From: JAHIVB01 sp964574705 | Lineage (GTDB): Bacteria; Bacillota_I; Bacilli_A; Izemoplasmatales; Hujiaoplasmataceae | Assembly: GCA_964574705.1 (NCBI GenBank) | Contig: CAZNOO010000019.1 | Span: 1-36,067, forward strand | Direction of reading: 5' to 3' | DNA: 36,067 bases | Part shown: in pieces, positions 16,012 to 23,226 of the stretch | Position numbering within the stretch: position 1 is the stretch's first letter | Layout of the letters: the number at the start of each line of letters is the position of its first letter | Translations under genes and position numbers: made by a program | Notes under the pieces: generated by a model | Told to the model about the DNA's origin: nothing | Databases searched by the model: none | Seen by the model: the letters and a program-made list of their open reading frames with translations, nothing else

Positions 16012-16827
16012 ATGACTGATTTTGAAAACGAGAACATAGAAGAACAAGTCTTATGGTCACCTAGTGACGAGAAAGACAATCAAAAATGGATGAAAAAATC
16101 TAAAGTCAAGATCGGAGTCTTTCTAGTCTTTACTTTCCTGATTTTACTTTTCTTCATTCTTTTTTACAAACAAGATTTGTTCATCTTCAATTTATCCAAC
16201 CAAACGGAAGACATGCTTGCATCCACGATGGTCTTTAACATCTTGAGTTATGCATTTATCATCTTTACGTTTCTATACATGATTTTTTATCTCTATTTTT
16301 ATTCAAGAAGAACAAAAATGGACCTTGAAAATCAAATGAGGACTTTCGACAATTTCAAAAAGCATTACAACACTTTTGATTTGCTTGGAGTGATTCCAGT
16401 ATTTCTTGCAATACTTACTTTCGTAAATGGATTCTTCTTTGGATTTGCGACCGTCATCGGACCTTCGATGCAGCCGACTTTCTGCCAGGGAGACTACGTC
16501 ATCATCGAGCATTATTCAGAGGATTATCAAAGAGACGACATCATGATTTTTATTCATGAAGATTCAAAGTTAATCAAACGTGTCGTTGGTGTCCCAGGAG
16601 ATACACTTCTCATTAATAACTCTGGGGTTTACATCAATGGTATTTTAATCGAAGATGTTTTCCTTTCATCGGTGATACAGACCAATGAAATCATACCGGA
16701 AGGCGAGTATTACGTCCTTGGAGACAATCGAGGAAACTCCAATGACTCTAGAGCGTTTGGACTTGTATCGATTGATCAGGTTTTGGGTGAAGTCGTCATG
16801 AAAGTGAACGGCGGAACCTGTAGTTAG
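16012..16827 (+). CDS. lepB: Signal peptidase I
   Basis: This 271-residue enzyme removes signal peptides from exported proteins at the outer face of the membrane. Three hydrophobic segments are seen (about 30-52, 68-90 and 122-145); the catalytic part follows. Serine S152 lies in GPSMQPT and the general-base lysine K189 in KLIKRVVGVPGD; LGDNRGNSNDSRAFG is the conserved box near the C terminus. Most Gram-positive enzymes have a single N-terminal anchor, so the extra two helices are unusual. It begins 5 bases after ftsK with little Shine-Dalgarno, implying translational coupling. Confidence 0.93.
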   Translation: MTDFENENIEEQVLWSPSDEKDNQKWMKKSKVKIGVFLVFTFLILLFFILFYKQDLFIFNLSNQTEDMLASTMVFNILSYAFIIFTFLYMIFYLYFYSRRTKMDLENQMRTFDNFKKHYNTFDLLGVIPVFLAILTFVNGFFFGFATVIGPSMQPTFCQGDYVIIEHYSEDYQRDDIMIFIHEDSKLIKRVVGVPGDTLLINNSGVYINGILIEDVFLSSVIQTNEIIPEGEYYVLGDNRGNSNDSRAFGLVSIDQVLGEVVMKVNGGTCS

Positions 16828-16841
16828 AAAGGAATGGTTTG

Positions 16842-17699
16842 ATGAAACAAATCCAATGGTTTCCAGGCCATATGGCGAAAGCCAAAAGATTAATTGAAGA
16901 AAAACTGCCGCTGGTCGACATTGTTTTTTGTTTGATTGATGCCAGAATTCCAATTGCTTCACAAAACCCATTATTACAGGGAATCATCAAAGACAAACCG
17001 ACATTGTTTTTATTAAACAAAGCCGACTTGGCGGATGAGTCTCAAAACCAAAAATGGGTTTTTTCTTTTGAAAAGCAAGGGATTCCAGCGCTCGCAGTTA
17101 ATTCACTTACAGGTAATCCGATCAAACAGGTTGTTGATAAATCAAAAGCGATTTTAAAAAATGTTTTTGAAAAAGAACATAAAAGAGGAATGACAGAACG
17201 TCCAATTCGCGCAATGGTCATTGGGATTCCCAATGTCGGAAAAAGTCAGTTCATCAATAAACTCTCAGGAAAAAACAAAGTGAAAACCGGAGACAAACCA
17301 GGTGTCACGAAAATGCAGGTGTTTTTAAAGGCAGCCAATGAATTGGAACTGCTTGATAACCCCGGTGTATTGTGGCCCAAAATCGAATCCAAAGACGCCG
17401 CAATGTACCTTGCGTTGATTGGGTCAATCAAAGAAGACATTCTTCCAATTGATGAGATTTGTCTGTTTGGCATTGATTTCTTAATTCACAATTATCCAAA
17501 AGGATTATCTGAAAGATATTCTTTAGAAAACGTAAAAGAAAAGACCGCTCTTGAAGTTCTGGATGAAATCGGAATTCGAAGAGGATGCATTTCAAAAGGA
17601 AATGAAATTGACTATGAAAGAGTCTTTAAACTCTTTTTATATGACTTCAGAAACATGGCTTTTGGAAGGATTACGATTGAACATGCAGAAGATGTATGA
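16842..17699 (+). CDS. rbgA: Ribosome-assembly GTPase RbgA (YlqF)
   Basis: RbgA is needed for a late step in 50S subunit assembly. The G motifs occur in the circularly permuted order typical of the family: G4 LLNKADLAD first (about 57), then G1 GIPNVGKSQ (128 onward), the G2 region around GVTK, and G3 DNPGVLWPK. The opening IQWFPGHMAKAKR is a family hallmark. 285 residues is normal. The ATG at 16842, eight bases after AAAGGA, is preferred to an adjacent TTG at 16839. Its 3' end overlaps rnhB, as the rbgA-rnhB pair does in many Bacillota. Confidence 0.96.
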   Translation: MKQIQWFPGHMAKAKRLIEEKLPLVDIVFCLIDARIPIASQNPLLQGIIKDKPTLFLLNKADLADESQNQKWVFSFEKQGIPALAVNSLTGNPIKQVVDKSKAILKNVFEKEHKRGMTERPIRAMVIGIPNVGKSQFINKLSGKNKVKTGDKPGVTKMQVFLKAANELELLDNPGVLWPKIESKDAAMYLALIGSIKEDILPIDEICLFGIDFLIHNYPKGLSERYSLENVKEKTALEVLDEIGIRRGCISKGNEIDYERVFKLFLYDFRNMAFGRITIEHAEDV

Positions 17700-18321
17700 T
17701 TACGAGAACCATCTATTTGAAGAAGGGTATCATTTCATCGGAGGATGTGATGAAGCTGGAAGAGGACCGCTTGCGGGTCCTGTGTTCGCAGCTTGCGTGA
17801 TACTGAATCCACAAAATCCAATTGATGGTCTAAACGATTCCAAACAACTTTCTGAAAAAAAGAGGAACCAACTCTTTGATGAAATCATCCACAAATCACT
17901 CTCATATGGCATTTCACAAGTTTCAGAACAAGTCATTGATCAAATCAACATCTACCAATCGTCTCGCCTCGCAATGATGAATGCCATCAGTCTAATGAAT
18001 GTCGCTCCTGACTTCATTTTGACTGACGCCATGCCCTTGCCTGAATCGAAAGTGCCCTTTCTTTCCATTATCAAAGGCGACACCTTGAGCGCAACGATTG
18101 CCGCAGCTTCGATTCTTGCCAAAGTATCACGAGACCGATATATGGAAGAACTATCGAAGGAATATCCTGAGTATGGTTTTGCAAAGCACAAAGGATACCC
18201 TACCAAAGCACATATCTTGGCTATTGTTACACACGGTATTCTTCCCATTCACCGAAAAACATACGATCCCGTCAAAAGCATGTTGAAAAAACAAATTGCT
18301 TTTGATTTTGAAAAGGAATAA
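17692..18321 (+). CDS. rnhB: Ribonuclease HII
   Basis: Cleaves RNA in RNA-DNA hybrids and removes single ribonucleotides from DNA. With the chosen start it has 209 residues. Catalytic residues are visible: D20 and E21 in GGCDEAGRGPLAGPV, a third aspartate in LTDAMPLP and a fourth carboxylate in VSRDRYM after AAASILAK. The reading frame stays open 47 codons further upstream inside rbgA, but that extension has no homologous sequence and no ribosome site. The start at 17692 overlaps the rbgA stop by 8 bases; the ATG at 17683 is an alternative. No strong Shine-Dalgarno is seen, so translation likely depends on rbgA. Confidence 0.94.
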   Translation: MYDYENHLFEEGYHFIGGCDEAGRGPLAGPVFAACVILNPQNPIDGLNDSKQLSEKKRNQLFDEIIHKSLSYGISQVSEQVIDQINIYQSSRLAMMNAISLMNVAPDFILTDAMPLPESKVPFLSIIKGDTLSATIAAASILAKVSRDRYMEELSKEYPEYGFAKHKGYPTKAHILAIVTHGILPIHRKTYDPVKSMLKKQIAFDFEKE

Positions 18322-18324
18322 CAC

Positions 18325-18990
18325 ATGAGCAAAATAAAAGTACTTGTCTTCGATCTTGACGGAACACTTCTCGATACGATTGAAGACATCAAGATCTCTT
18401 GCAATAAAGCTCTTCTCAATCATCACTTAAAAACGTTCAATACTGACGAATATAAGCTTATGGTTGGAGACGGCGTAGACAAACTGATTGAACGGTGTCT
18501 ATTGCGTCAAAACGCGGACTTCAGTCTTTTTGAAGTCGTAAAAAAAGAATACCTTGATTTCTACCGAATTCATCAGTTTGACAACACCCATCCTTATGAC
18601 GGAATATTAGAACTACTTGAATTCGCGCATGAAAATAAAATCGAGTGTCATGTCCTTTCTAACAAGCCTCATAAAGATACCGTGAGCGTCATACAACATT
18701 TATTTGACGAATTGCTATTCACTTCAGTCACCGGAAAAAAGGAAGGATATCTTCCAAAACCGGATCCACAGATGCTTCTAGAAATAATAAGTCAAATCCA
18801 AGTTCAATCCAAAGAAGAGATTCTCTATATTGGAGATACGTTAACGGATATGTTGACCGCACAAAACGCAGGGCTTCAAAAAGTGGGTGTTCTTTGGGGA
18901 TTTAGAGACTTAGAAGAATTACAATCGGGGCATCCTGAATATATCGTAGCTCATCCGTCAGAAATCATTGCTTTGATAAGGAAGGGATAA
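18325..18990 (+). CDS. HAD phosphatase, phosphoglycolate-phosphatase-like
   Basis: A 221-residue HAD class IA phosphatase: motif I VFDLDGTLLDT, a small helical cap (about 15-80), motif II VLSNKPH, a lysine near 146-152 (TGKKEGYLPKPDP), and motif IV YIGDTLTDMLTA. Closest in pattern to Gph/PpaX enzymes that hydrolyse phosphoglycolate or pyrophosphate; the substrate is not certain. AAAAGGA lies 7 bases before the ATG, only 3 bases after rnhB stops. Distinct from the Cof-type HAD at 12.1-12.9 kb, which has a different cap. Confidence 0.88.
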   Translation: MSKIKVLVFDLDGTLLDTIEDIKISCNKALLNHHLKTFNTDEYKLMVGDGVDKLIERCLLRQNADFSLFEVVKKEYLDFYRIHQFDNTHPYDGILELLEFAHENKIECHVLSNKPHKDTVSVIQHLFDELLFTSVTGKKEGYLPKPDPQMLLEIISQIQVQSKEEILYIGDTLTDMLTAQNAGLQKVGVLWGFRDLEELQSGHPEYIVAHPSEIIALIRKG

Positions 18991-18991
18991 T

Positions 18992-19552
18992 TTGATTCTC
19001 TCAGTAGAAGATTTGAAAAAACAATCTCTGAAATCCAAGTTGATTGCATTTCCTACCGATACCGTATATGGTCTCGGTTGTTTGCTTGGGGATGAAGAAT
19101 CTGTTAGACGAATCTTTGAACTCAAGGGAAGAGACTTCTCAAAACCCTTAGCCATTTTGGCTCCGAGTTTTGAAAGCATCGCTCCGCTTGTCAAAGACTT
19201 AAAAGGGTTAAAGGAACTGAGTGATTTGTACTGGCCAGGTGCACTTACAGTAGTCACAAAGAAAACTACACTGGTATCTGACCTCACAACTGCAGGACAA
19301 GATACTGTCGGAATTCGGATTCCAAACCATCCGATTGCGCTTGTCATTCTGAATCATTTTGGTCCAATGGTTGTTACGAGTTTGAACAAATCAAGTGAAC
19401 CAGCCATCTTAAAATTTCAAGACGTTTTAGGCTTTAAAGATAGCGTCGATTATATCATTGACGGAGGAGATCTTTCAAACCTGGCTTCAACCGTTTATGA
19501 CCTCAACAAGGGCGTTGTTCTTCGCCAAGGAGAAGTAGTCATCAAACCCTGA
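18992..19552 (+). CDS. tsaC: Threonylcarbamoyl-AMP synthase, TsaC/Sua5 type
   Basis: This YrdC-domain enzyme makes threonylcarbamoyl-AMP from threonine, bicarbonate and ATP, the first step to t6A37 in tRNAs that read ANN codons. Markers in the 186 residues: IAFPTDTVYGLG, KGRDFSKPLAIL, YWPGALTVV, VGIRIPNHP and TSLNKSSEPAI. It lacks the C-terminal Sua5 domain, so it is the short TsaC form. The start is a TTG with a GGAAGGGA site 5 bases away, one base after the HAD gene. Last gene of its operon. No clear terminator is visible in the 100 bases after it. Confidence 0.93.
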   Translation: MILSVEDLKKQSLKSKLIAFPTDTVYGLGCLLGDEESVRRIFELKGRDFSKPLAILAPSFESIAPLVKDLKGLKELSDLYWPGALTVVTKKTTLVSDLTTAGQDTVGIRIPNHPIALVILNHFGPMVVTSLNKSSEPAILKFQDVLGFKDSVDYIIDGGDLSNLASTVYDLNKGVVLRQGEVVIKP

Positions 19553-19594
19553 AAATGAAGAGAATTACCAATTTGAAAATTCAGTATTTTTTAA

Positions 19595-19623
19595 TTGTAA
19601 TAAAGTAGTGTTTTTGCTATAAT
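19595..19623 (+). promoter_or_regulatory. Promoter of the rpiB-upp-atp-dut operon
   Basis: A -35 TTGTAA (19595-19600), 17-bp spacer and perfect TATAAT (19618-19623) with a TGC extension. No terminator is seen between here and 27769, so it probably drives the whole ATP synthase cluster. Confidence 0.8.
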
Positions 19624-19655
19624 TGTTATAGTTATGGGTCCAAAGGGGGTAAAGT

Positions 19656-20102
19656 ATGAAAATAGCAATAGGCTCAGATCATGCAGGTTTTATTTACAAA
19701 CAACCAATTACTGAACATTTGGCATCCAAGGGGTATGAAGTCATCGACAAAGGAACGTTGTCGATGGAGAAAACAGATTACCCGATTTATGCTTTCAAAG
19801 TTGCTGAATCGGTAAGAGACAAAGAAGCCGATTATGGGGTCTTAATCTGTGGAACCGGAATCGGAATGTCGATTGCGGCAAACAAAGTCAAAGGCATCCG
19901 TGCCGCAGCCATCCAATCTGATTTTGCCGCACAAGCGACAAAAGCTCATAATCATGCAAACGTCTTATGTGTCGGTTCAAGAACGAACACACTTGAAGAA
20001 GTTCTTCACTTTGTGGATCTGTTCTTTGACACAAAAGAAGATCCGATGGTGCGACATGTCCAAAGGATTCAAGAAATCAGTGAATATGAGGAGAACAAAT
20101 AA
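19656..20102 (+). CDS. rpiB: Ribose-5-phosphate isomerase B
   Basis: Interconverts ribose 5-phosphate and ribulose 5-phosphate in the pentose-phosphate pathway. The 148-residue LacAB/RpiB-type protein starts MKIAIGSDHAGF and carries the active-site cysteine C65 in LICGTGIGMSIAANK, plus the conserved DFAAQATKAHNHANVLCVGSR stretch. An AAAGGGGG site precedes the ATG. Its stop overlaps the upp start (TAATG), so ribose 5-phosphate supply and PRPP-dependent uracil salvage are translationally coupled. Confidence 0.95.
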   Translation: MKIAIGSDHAGFIYKQPITEHLASKGYEVIDKGTLSMEKTDYPIYAFKVAESVRDKEADYGVLICGTGIGMSIAANKVKGIRAAAIQSDFAAQATKAHNHANVLCVGSRTNTLEEVLHFVDLFFDTKEDPMVRHVQRIQEISEYEENK

Positions 20103-20728
20103 TGGGAAGAGTCGTTGAGATTAAACATCCGCTTATAGAACACAAAATGTCCATCATTCGTAACAAGCTTACCGACACGAAAACATTCCGTGAAAACGTC
20201 AATGAAATTGGTTCTTTGGTTACTTACGAGATTACGCGGGATTTACTACTCAAGCCCATTGAAGTTGAAACACCGATTTGCAAAACCATTTGTTACACAC
20301 TTGCAAAAGAAGTAGTCATCGTTCCGATTCTGAGAGCAGGGCTTGGCATGGTGGATGGAATCCACAATGTCATTCCGACCGCAAAAATCGGACATGTAGG
20401 TTTATACCGTGACGAAAAAACACTTTTGCCTCAAACATACTATGTCAAATTCCCAGACGTCATCAAAGACGCAACCGTATTGGTGGTTGATCCGATGCTC
20501 GCGACGGGTGGGTCCGCAGTAGCGGCAATAAACCTCGTCAAACAAAGAGGAGCGAAAGATATCCGGTTTGTCGGACTTGTTGGTTGCCCCGAAGGAATCA
20601 AAGCTTTACAGGATGCACATCCCGATGTCGACATCTATCTAACAACGATTGACGAACGACTCAATGAAGTCGGATACATCGTTCCGGGACTCGGAGATTG
20701 CGGAGACCGACTATTTGGTACGAAGTAA
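20102..20728 (+). CDS. upp: Uracil phosphoribosyltransferase
   Basis: Salvages uracil to UMP using PRPP. The 208 residues match family length, with PILRAGLGMVDG, the PRPP-binding loop DPMLATGGS (130-138) and the uracil-binding C-terminal GYIVPGLGDCGDRLFGT. Starts one base inside the rpiB stop. upp directly before atpI-atpB is the arrangement known from Bacillus, which supports orthology. No promoter or terminator separates it from the atp genes. Confidence 0.98.
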   Translation: MGRVVEIKHPLIEHKMSIIRNKLTDTKTFRENVNEIGSLVTYEITRDLLLKPIEVETPICKTICYTLAKEVVIVPILRAGLGMVDGIHNVIPTAKIGHVGLYRDEKTLLPQTYYVKFPDVIKDATVLVVDPMLATGGSAVAAINLVKQRGAKDIRFVGLVGCPEGIKALQDAHPDVDIYLTTIDERLNEVGYIVPGLGDCGDRLFGTK

Positions 20729-20767
20729 TAGAATCTCTATTTGAAATGAAAGGAGGACCTACGCTTC

Positions 20768-21166
20768 ATGAATAAAAAACTGAATATGATTGAAAAGACT
20801 TTCCTGTTCATGTGGCCAATCATGATTGTGTCTTCCTTATTAATCTACTTGATTAGTAAAGACGCAGACTTCATGCTCAGCTTCATTTTGGGAGCCGTGA
20901 CTTCTTTACTTGCCAATTCACTTCATTACCGTGTACTGAAAAGTGCGGGCATGAATCAAATTTCGAGTTTCAAGTCGAAAATGGTAATGATGTATTTTGT
21001 CAAACTTGCCATTTACGGACTCGTCATGTACTTTGTGGCAATTTCTGAAAGAATGAATCTTCTGTTTGCTTTCGGAGGGTTGTTGTCTTACTATCTCACT
21101 CTCTTCATCATTAGTTTGATCGTATCGAACAAACTAGCAAAGGAGGAGCATAAAGATGCCCGTTAG
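20768..21166 (+). CDS. atpI: ATP synthase protein I (AtpI)
   Basis: A 132-residue protein with four membrane helices and short loops, in the atpI position between upp and atpB. AtpI is a weakly conserved assembly factor thought to help build the c ring or to move Mg2+; the assignment rests on topology, length and position more than on motifs. AAAGGAGG lies 11 bases before the ATG. Its last codons overlap atpB. Confidence 0.78.
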   Translation: MNKKLNMIEKTFLFMWPIMIVSSLLIYLISKDADFMLSFILGAVTSLLANSLHYRVLKSAGMNQISSFKSKMVMMYFVKLAIYGLVMYFVAISERMNLLFAFGGLLSYYLTLFIISLIVSNKLAKEEHKDAR

Positions 21167-21833
21167 ACCTTTCTTCTCATTGTCTCCCCAAGTCGTTTCA
21201 TCCCTGATCATTATCACAGCGCTATCGATTTTCTTTATTATCATGGGACGAAAGATTTCAAAAGTAAAGCCAACGGAAACACCAAAAGGATTATTGTTCC
21301 TAGTTGTCTTTCTAACTGAGATGTTCATCGGAATGGTGAAACCGTACATGCCGGGAAAACGATTTGCGATTTATGCACCCTATCTCTTTTCAATCTTTAT
21401 CTACTTAGCATTTGCGAATACCGTTGCACTCTTCGGTTTGATGGCTCCTTTATCAAACATCGGTGTGGCGATGAGCTTTACCTTAATCACGTTTGTGATG
21501 TTGAAGTTCACTGAATTAAAATTCATTGGACTGAAGCAAAAACTTAAAAATGTATTTCTAGGACATGTTTGGCAATTGTTTCCAATCATGCTGCCAATCA
21601 ACTTGATTGGCGAAATTTCAACACCAATGACCATGGGAATCCGTTTGTTCGGAAATCTCGTCAGCGGTGCCGTCATCTCAGCTTTTGTTTACGCCGTGGC
21701 CGGTGCCTTCTTCGGAATCTTTGCAGGTGTGTTGCTGCATTCGATCTTCGATGTGTTCTTTGGTCTCATCCAGGCATTCGTCTTCTTTATGTTATCGATG
21801 GTCAATCTATCGATGGCATCTGATGCTTCATAA
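21156..21833 (+). CDS. atpB: ATP synthase Fo subunit a
   Basis: Subunit a forms the two half-channels by which ions reach the c ring. The 225-residue protein has about five to six membrane helices. The essential arginine is R163 in MGIRLFGNLVSG, and the C-terminal helix pair contains the conserved LIQAFVFFMLSMVNL. The ATG overlaps the atpI stop by 11 bases and is preceded by AAAGGAGG. It is on the short side but contains the complete catalytic helices. Confidence 0.96.
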   Translation: MPVRPFFSLSPQVVSSLIIITALSIFFIIMGRKISKVKPTETPKGLLFLVVFLTEMFIGMVKPYMPGKRFAIYAPYLFSIFIYLAFANTVALFGLMAPLSNIGVAMSFTLITFVMLKFTELKFIGLKQKLKNVFLGHVWQLFPIMLPINLIGEISTPMTMGIRLFGNLVSGAVISAFVYAVAGAFFGIFAGVLLHSIFDVFFGLIQAFVFFMLSMVNLSMASDAS

Positions 21834-21856
21834 AAAAAACTTAGGAGGAATTTAAA

Positions 21857-22138
21857 ATGTTTGAAACAGTATTCAATTCAGTAGTACGTTTTATGGCAGA
21901 ATACAATCAATTCTTTACAGATGGTTTGAAATACCTAGGCGCAGGCGTTGCCGTTATCGCCGGTATCGGACCTGGAATCGGACAAGGATACGCTGCAGGT
22001 AAAGCAGCTGAAGCTGTAGGCCGTCAACCCGAAGCAAGAGGAACTATCATTTCAACAACACTTGTTACCGCTGCACTTGCCGAAACAACCGGCCTATATG
22101 GTCTGTTGGTCGCAATCTTCTTGTTATTCGTCGTATAA
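21857..22138 (+). CDS. atpE: ATP synthase Fo subunit c, Na+-type binding site
   Basis: The 93-residue hairpin subunit that forms the rotor ring. Helix 1 holds GPGIGQGYAAGKAAEAVG; the polar loop is RQPEA; helix 2 holds ALAETTGLYGLL. The ion-binding carboxylate is E76. The residues known to coordinate Na+ in Ilyobacter and Propionigenium c rings are all matched at the same spacing: Q43, E76, T77 (Ser or Thr), T78 and Y81. The enzyme is therefore predicted to be Na+-coupled. The first about 20 residues form a short extension ahead of helix 1. A strong TTAGGAGG site precedes the ATG, fitting the high copy number of c. Confidence 0.97.
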   Translation: MFETVFNSVVRFMAEYNQFFTDGLKYLGAGVAVIAGIGPGIGQGYAAGKAAEAVGRQPEARGTIISTTLVTAALAETTGLYGLLVAIFLLFVV

Positions 22139-22164
22139 TCATTTAAAAAAAAGGAGGTTTTGGA

Positions 22165-22701
22165 ATGACAACCATTGAAAGAATCGTAGAATCCGTTTCC
22201 AAAGCCGTAGAATCTGCACTTGGTGTCAGTCTTCTTGACATCATTGTTCAAATATCCGCAACCATCATTCTGATTGTCATTATCAGAGCTTTTTTCTGGA
22301 AAAAAATCTTGGCTTACCTCGATGGAAGAAAAGAAGCGATGGATAAGGAATTACAACAAGCCAAAGACAAACATCAAATCGCAGAAGATTTAAAAGAAAA
22401 AACCCAAGAGGAATACAATGAGCTTCGTGCGAAGTCCCAAGGGATTCTTGATCAAGCCAAATTGGAATCTGACCGGGAACGTTCCCAAATTGTTGAAAAA
22501 GCAAAATCGGAAGCTGCACACATACTCACTTCCGCTGAGCAGAAAATCGAAATCGACAAAGAACATGCACGTCAAGAACTTCGTGAAGAAATCGTCGAAC
22601 TCGCTTCAATGATGGCTGGAAAAATCATCGATAAAGAAATCGATCCTGAAAAGTATCAAGAACTAAGCATTCAGGAATTCGAAAAAAGTGATAAATCATG
22701 A
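22165..22701 (+). CDS. atpF: ATP synthase Fo subunit b
   Basis: Subunit b is the peripheral stalk linking subunit a to F1. The 178-residue protein has an amphipathic N-terminal segment, one membrane helix (about 24-45, ending FFWKKILAYLDGRK) and a long charged coiled coil (about 50-150) with few hydrophobic breaks. A strong AAAGGAGG site lies upstream. The gene overlaps atpH by four bases (ATGA), a standard coupling arrangement. Only one b gene is present. Confidence 0.95.
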   Translation: MTTIERIVESVSKAVESALGVSLLDIIVQISATIILIVIIRAFFWKKILAYLDGRKEAMDKELQQAKDKHQIAEDLKEKTQEEYNELRAKSQGILDQAKLESDRERSQIVEKAKSEAAHILTSAEQKIEIDKEHARQELREEIVELASMMAGKIIDKEIDPEKYQELSIQEFEKSDKS

Positions 22702-23216
22702 CAGATGAATTGCGTCAGTATGCTCTGGCTGTTTTTACGCTTGCAATCGAAAATGACGAGCTAAGCACACTGCAAAATGCTTTTTCCAAGTTCATTGGTC
22801 AACTTGACGACGAAACCATGCATTTCATTAAACATCCCTTATTTAAAAAAGGTGAAAAGAAAGAGTTTCTCGATAAGGTTGTCAAAAACAAGACACTGAA
22901 ACACTTTCTATATGTACTCGTTGACAATGACCGTTTTGAATCAATCAAGGATATCCATCAAGAGTTTGAAGAATTAATCCTTCACCGGAAACAAACGCAA
23001 TTGGTGACTGTTTATTCTAAAACTTTGTTATCTTCTGTCGACCTTCATAGAATTCAGGATAAACTGGAAAAAGAGAATCATCAAAGAGTCGTCATCGAAA
23101 ACATCGTTGACGAAAGAATACTCGCAGGACACAGAATCGAGTATAGTGGATACATCCACGATACTTCCGTCAATCGCAAATTATCGGATCTTGTGTCCGA
23201 ACTTAAGAAAAATTGA
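22698..23216 (+). CDS. atpH: ATP synthase F1 subunit delta
   Basis: Delta (OSCP-like) clamps the b stalk to the top of F1. The 172 residues show the six-helix N-terminal domain (QYALAVFTLAIENDEL) and the C-terminal segment with VVIENIVDERILAGHRIEYSGYIHDTSV, which matches the conserved D.s..GG..i.ig family ending with Gly-Gly relaxed to Ala-Gly. It overlaps the atpF stop and ends 10 bases before atpA. Confidence 0.92.
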   Translation: MTDELRQYALAVFTLAIENDELSTLQNAFSKFIGQLDDETMHFIKHPLFKKGEKKEFLDKVVKNKTLKHFLYVLVDNDRFESIKDIHQEFEELILHRKQTQLVTVYSKTLLSSVDLHRIQDKLEKENHQRVVIENIVDERILAGHRIEYSGYIHDTSVNRKLSDLVSELKKN

Positions 23217-23226
23217 GGTGAAATCT

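Noticed and set aside
17551..17691. 47-residue N-terminal extension of RNase HII
   Set aside because: It is the shadow of rbgA in another frame and matches nothing in the RNase HII family.
23107..23226. 40-residue N-terminal extension of AtpA
   Set aside because: It overlaps atpH out of frame, and the conserved N terminus with a good ribosome site begins at 23227.
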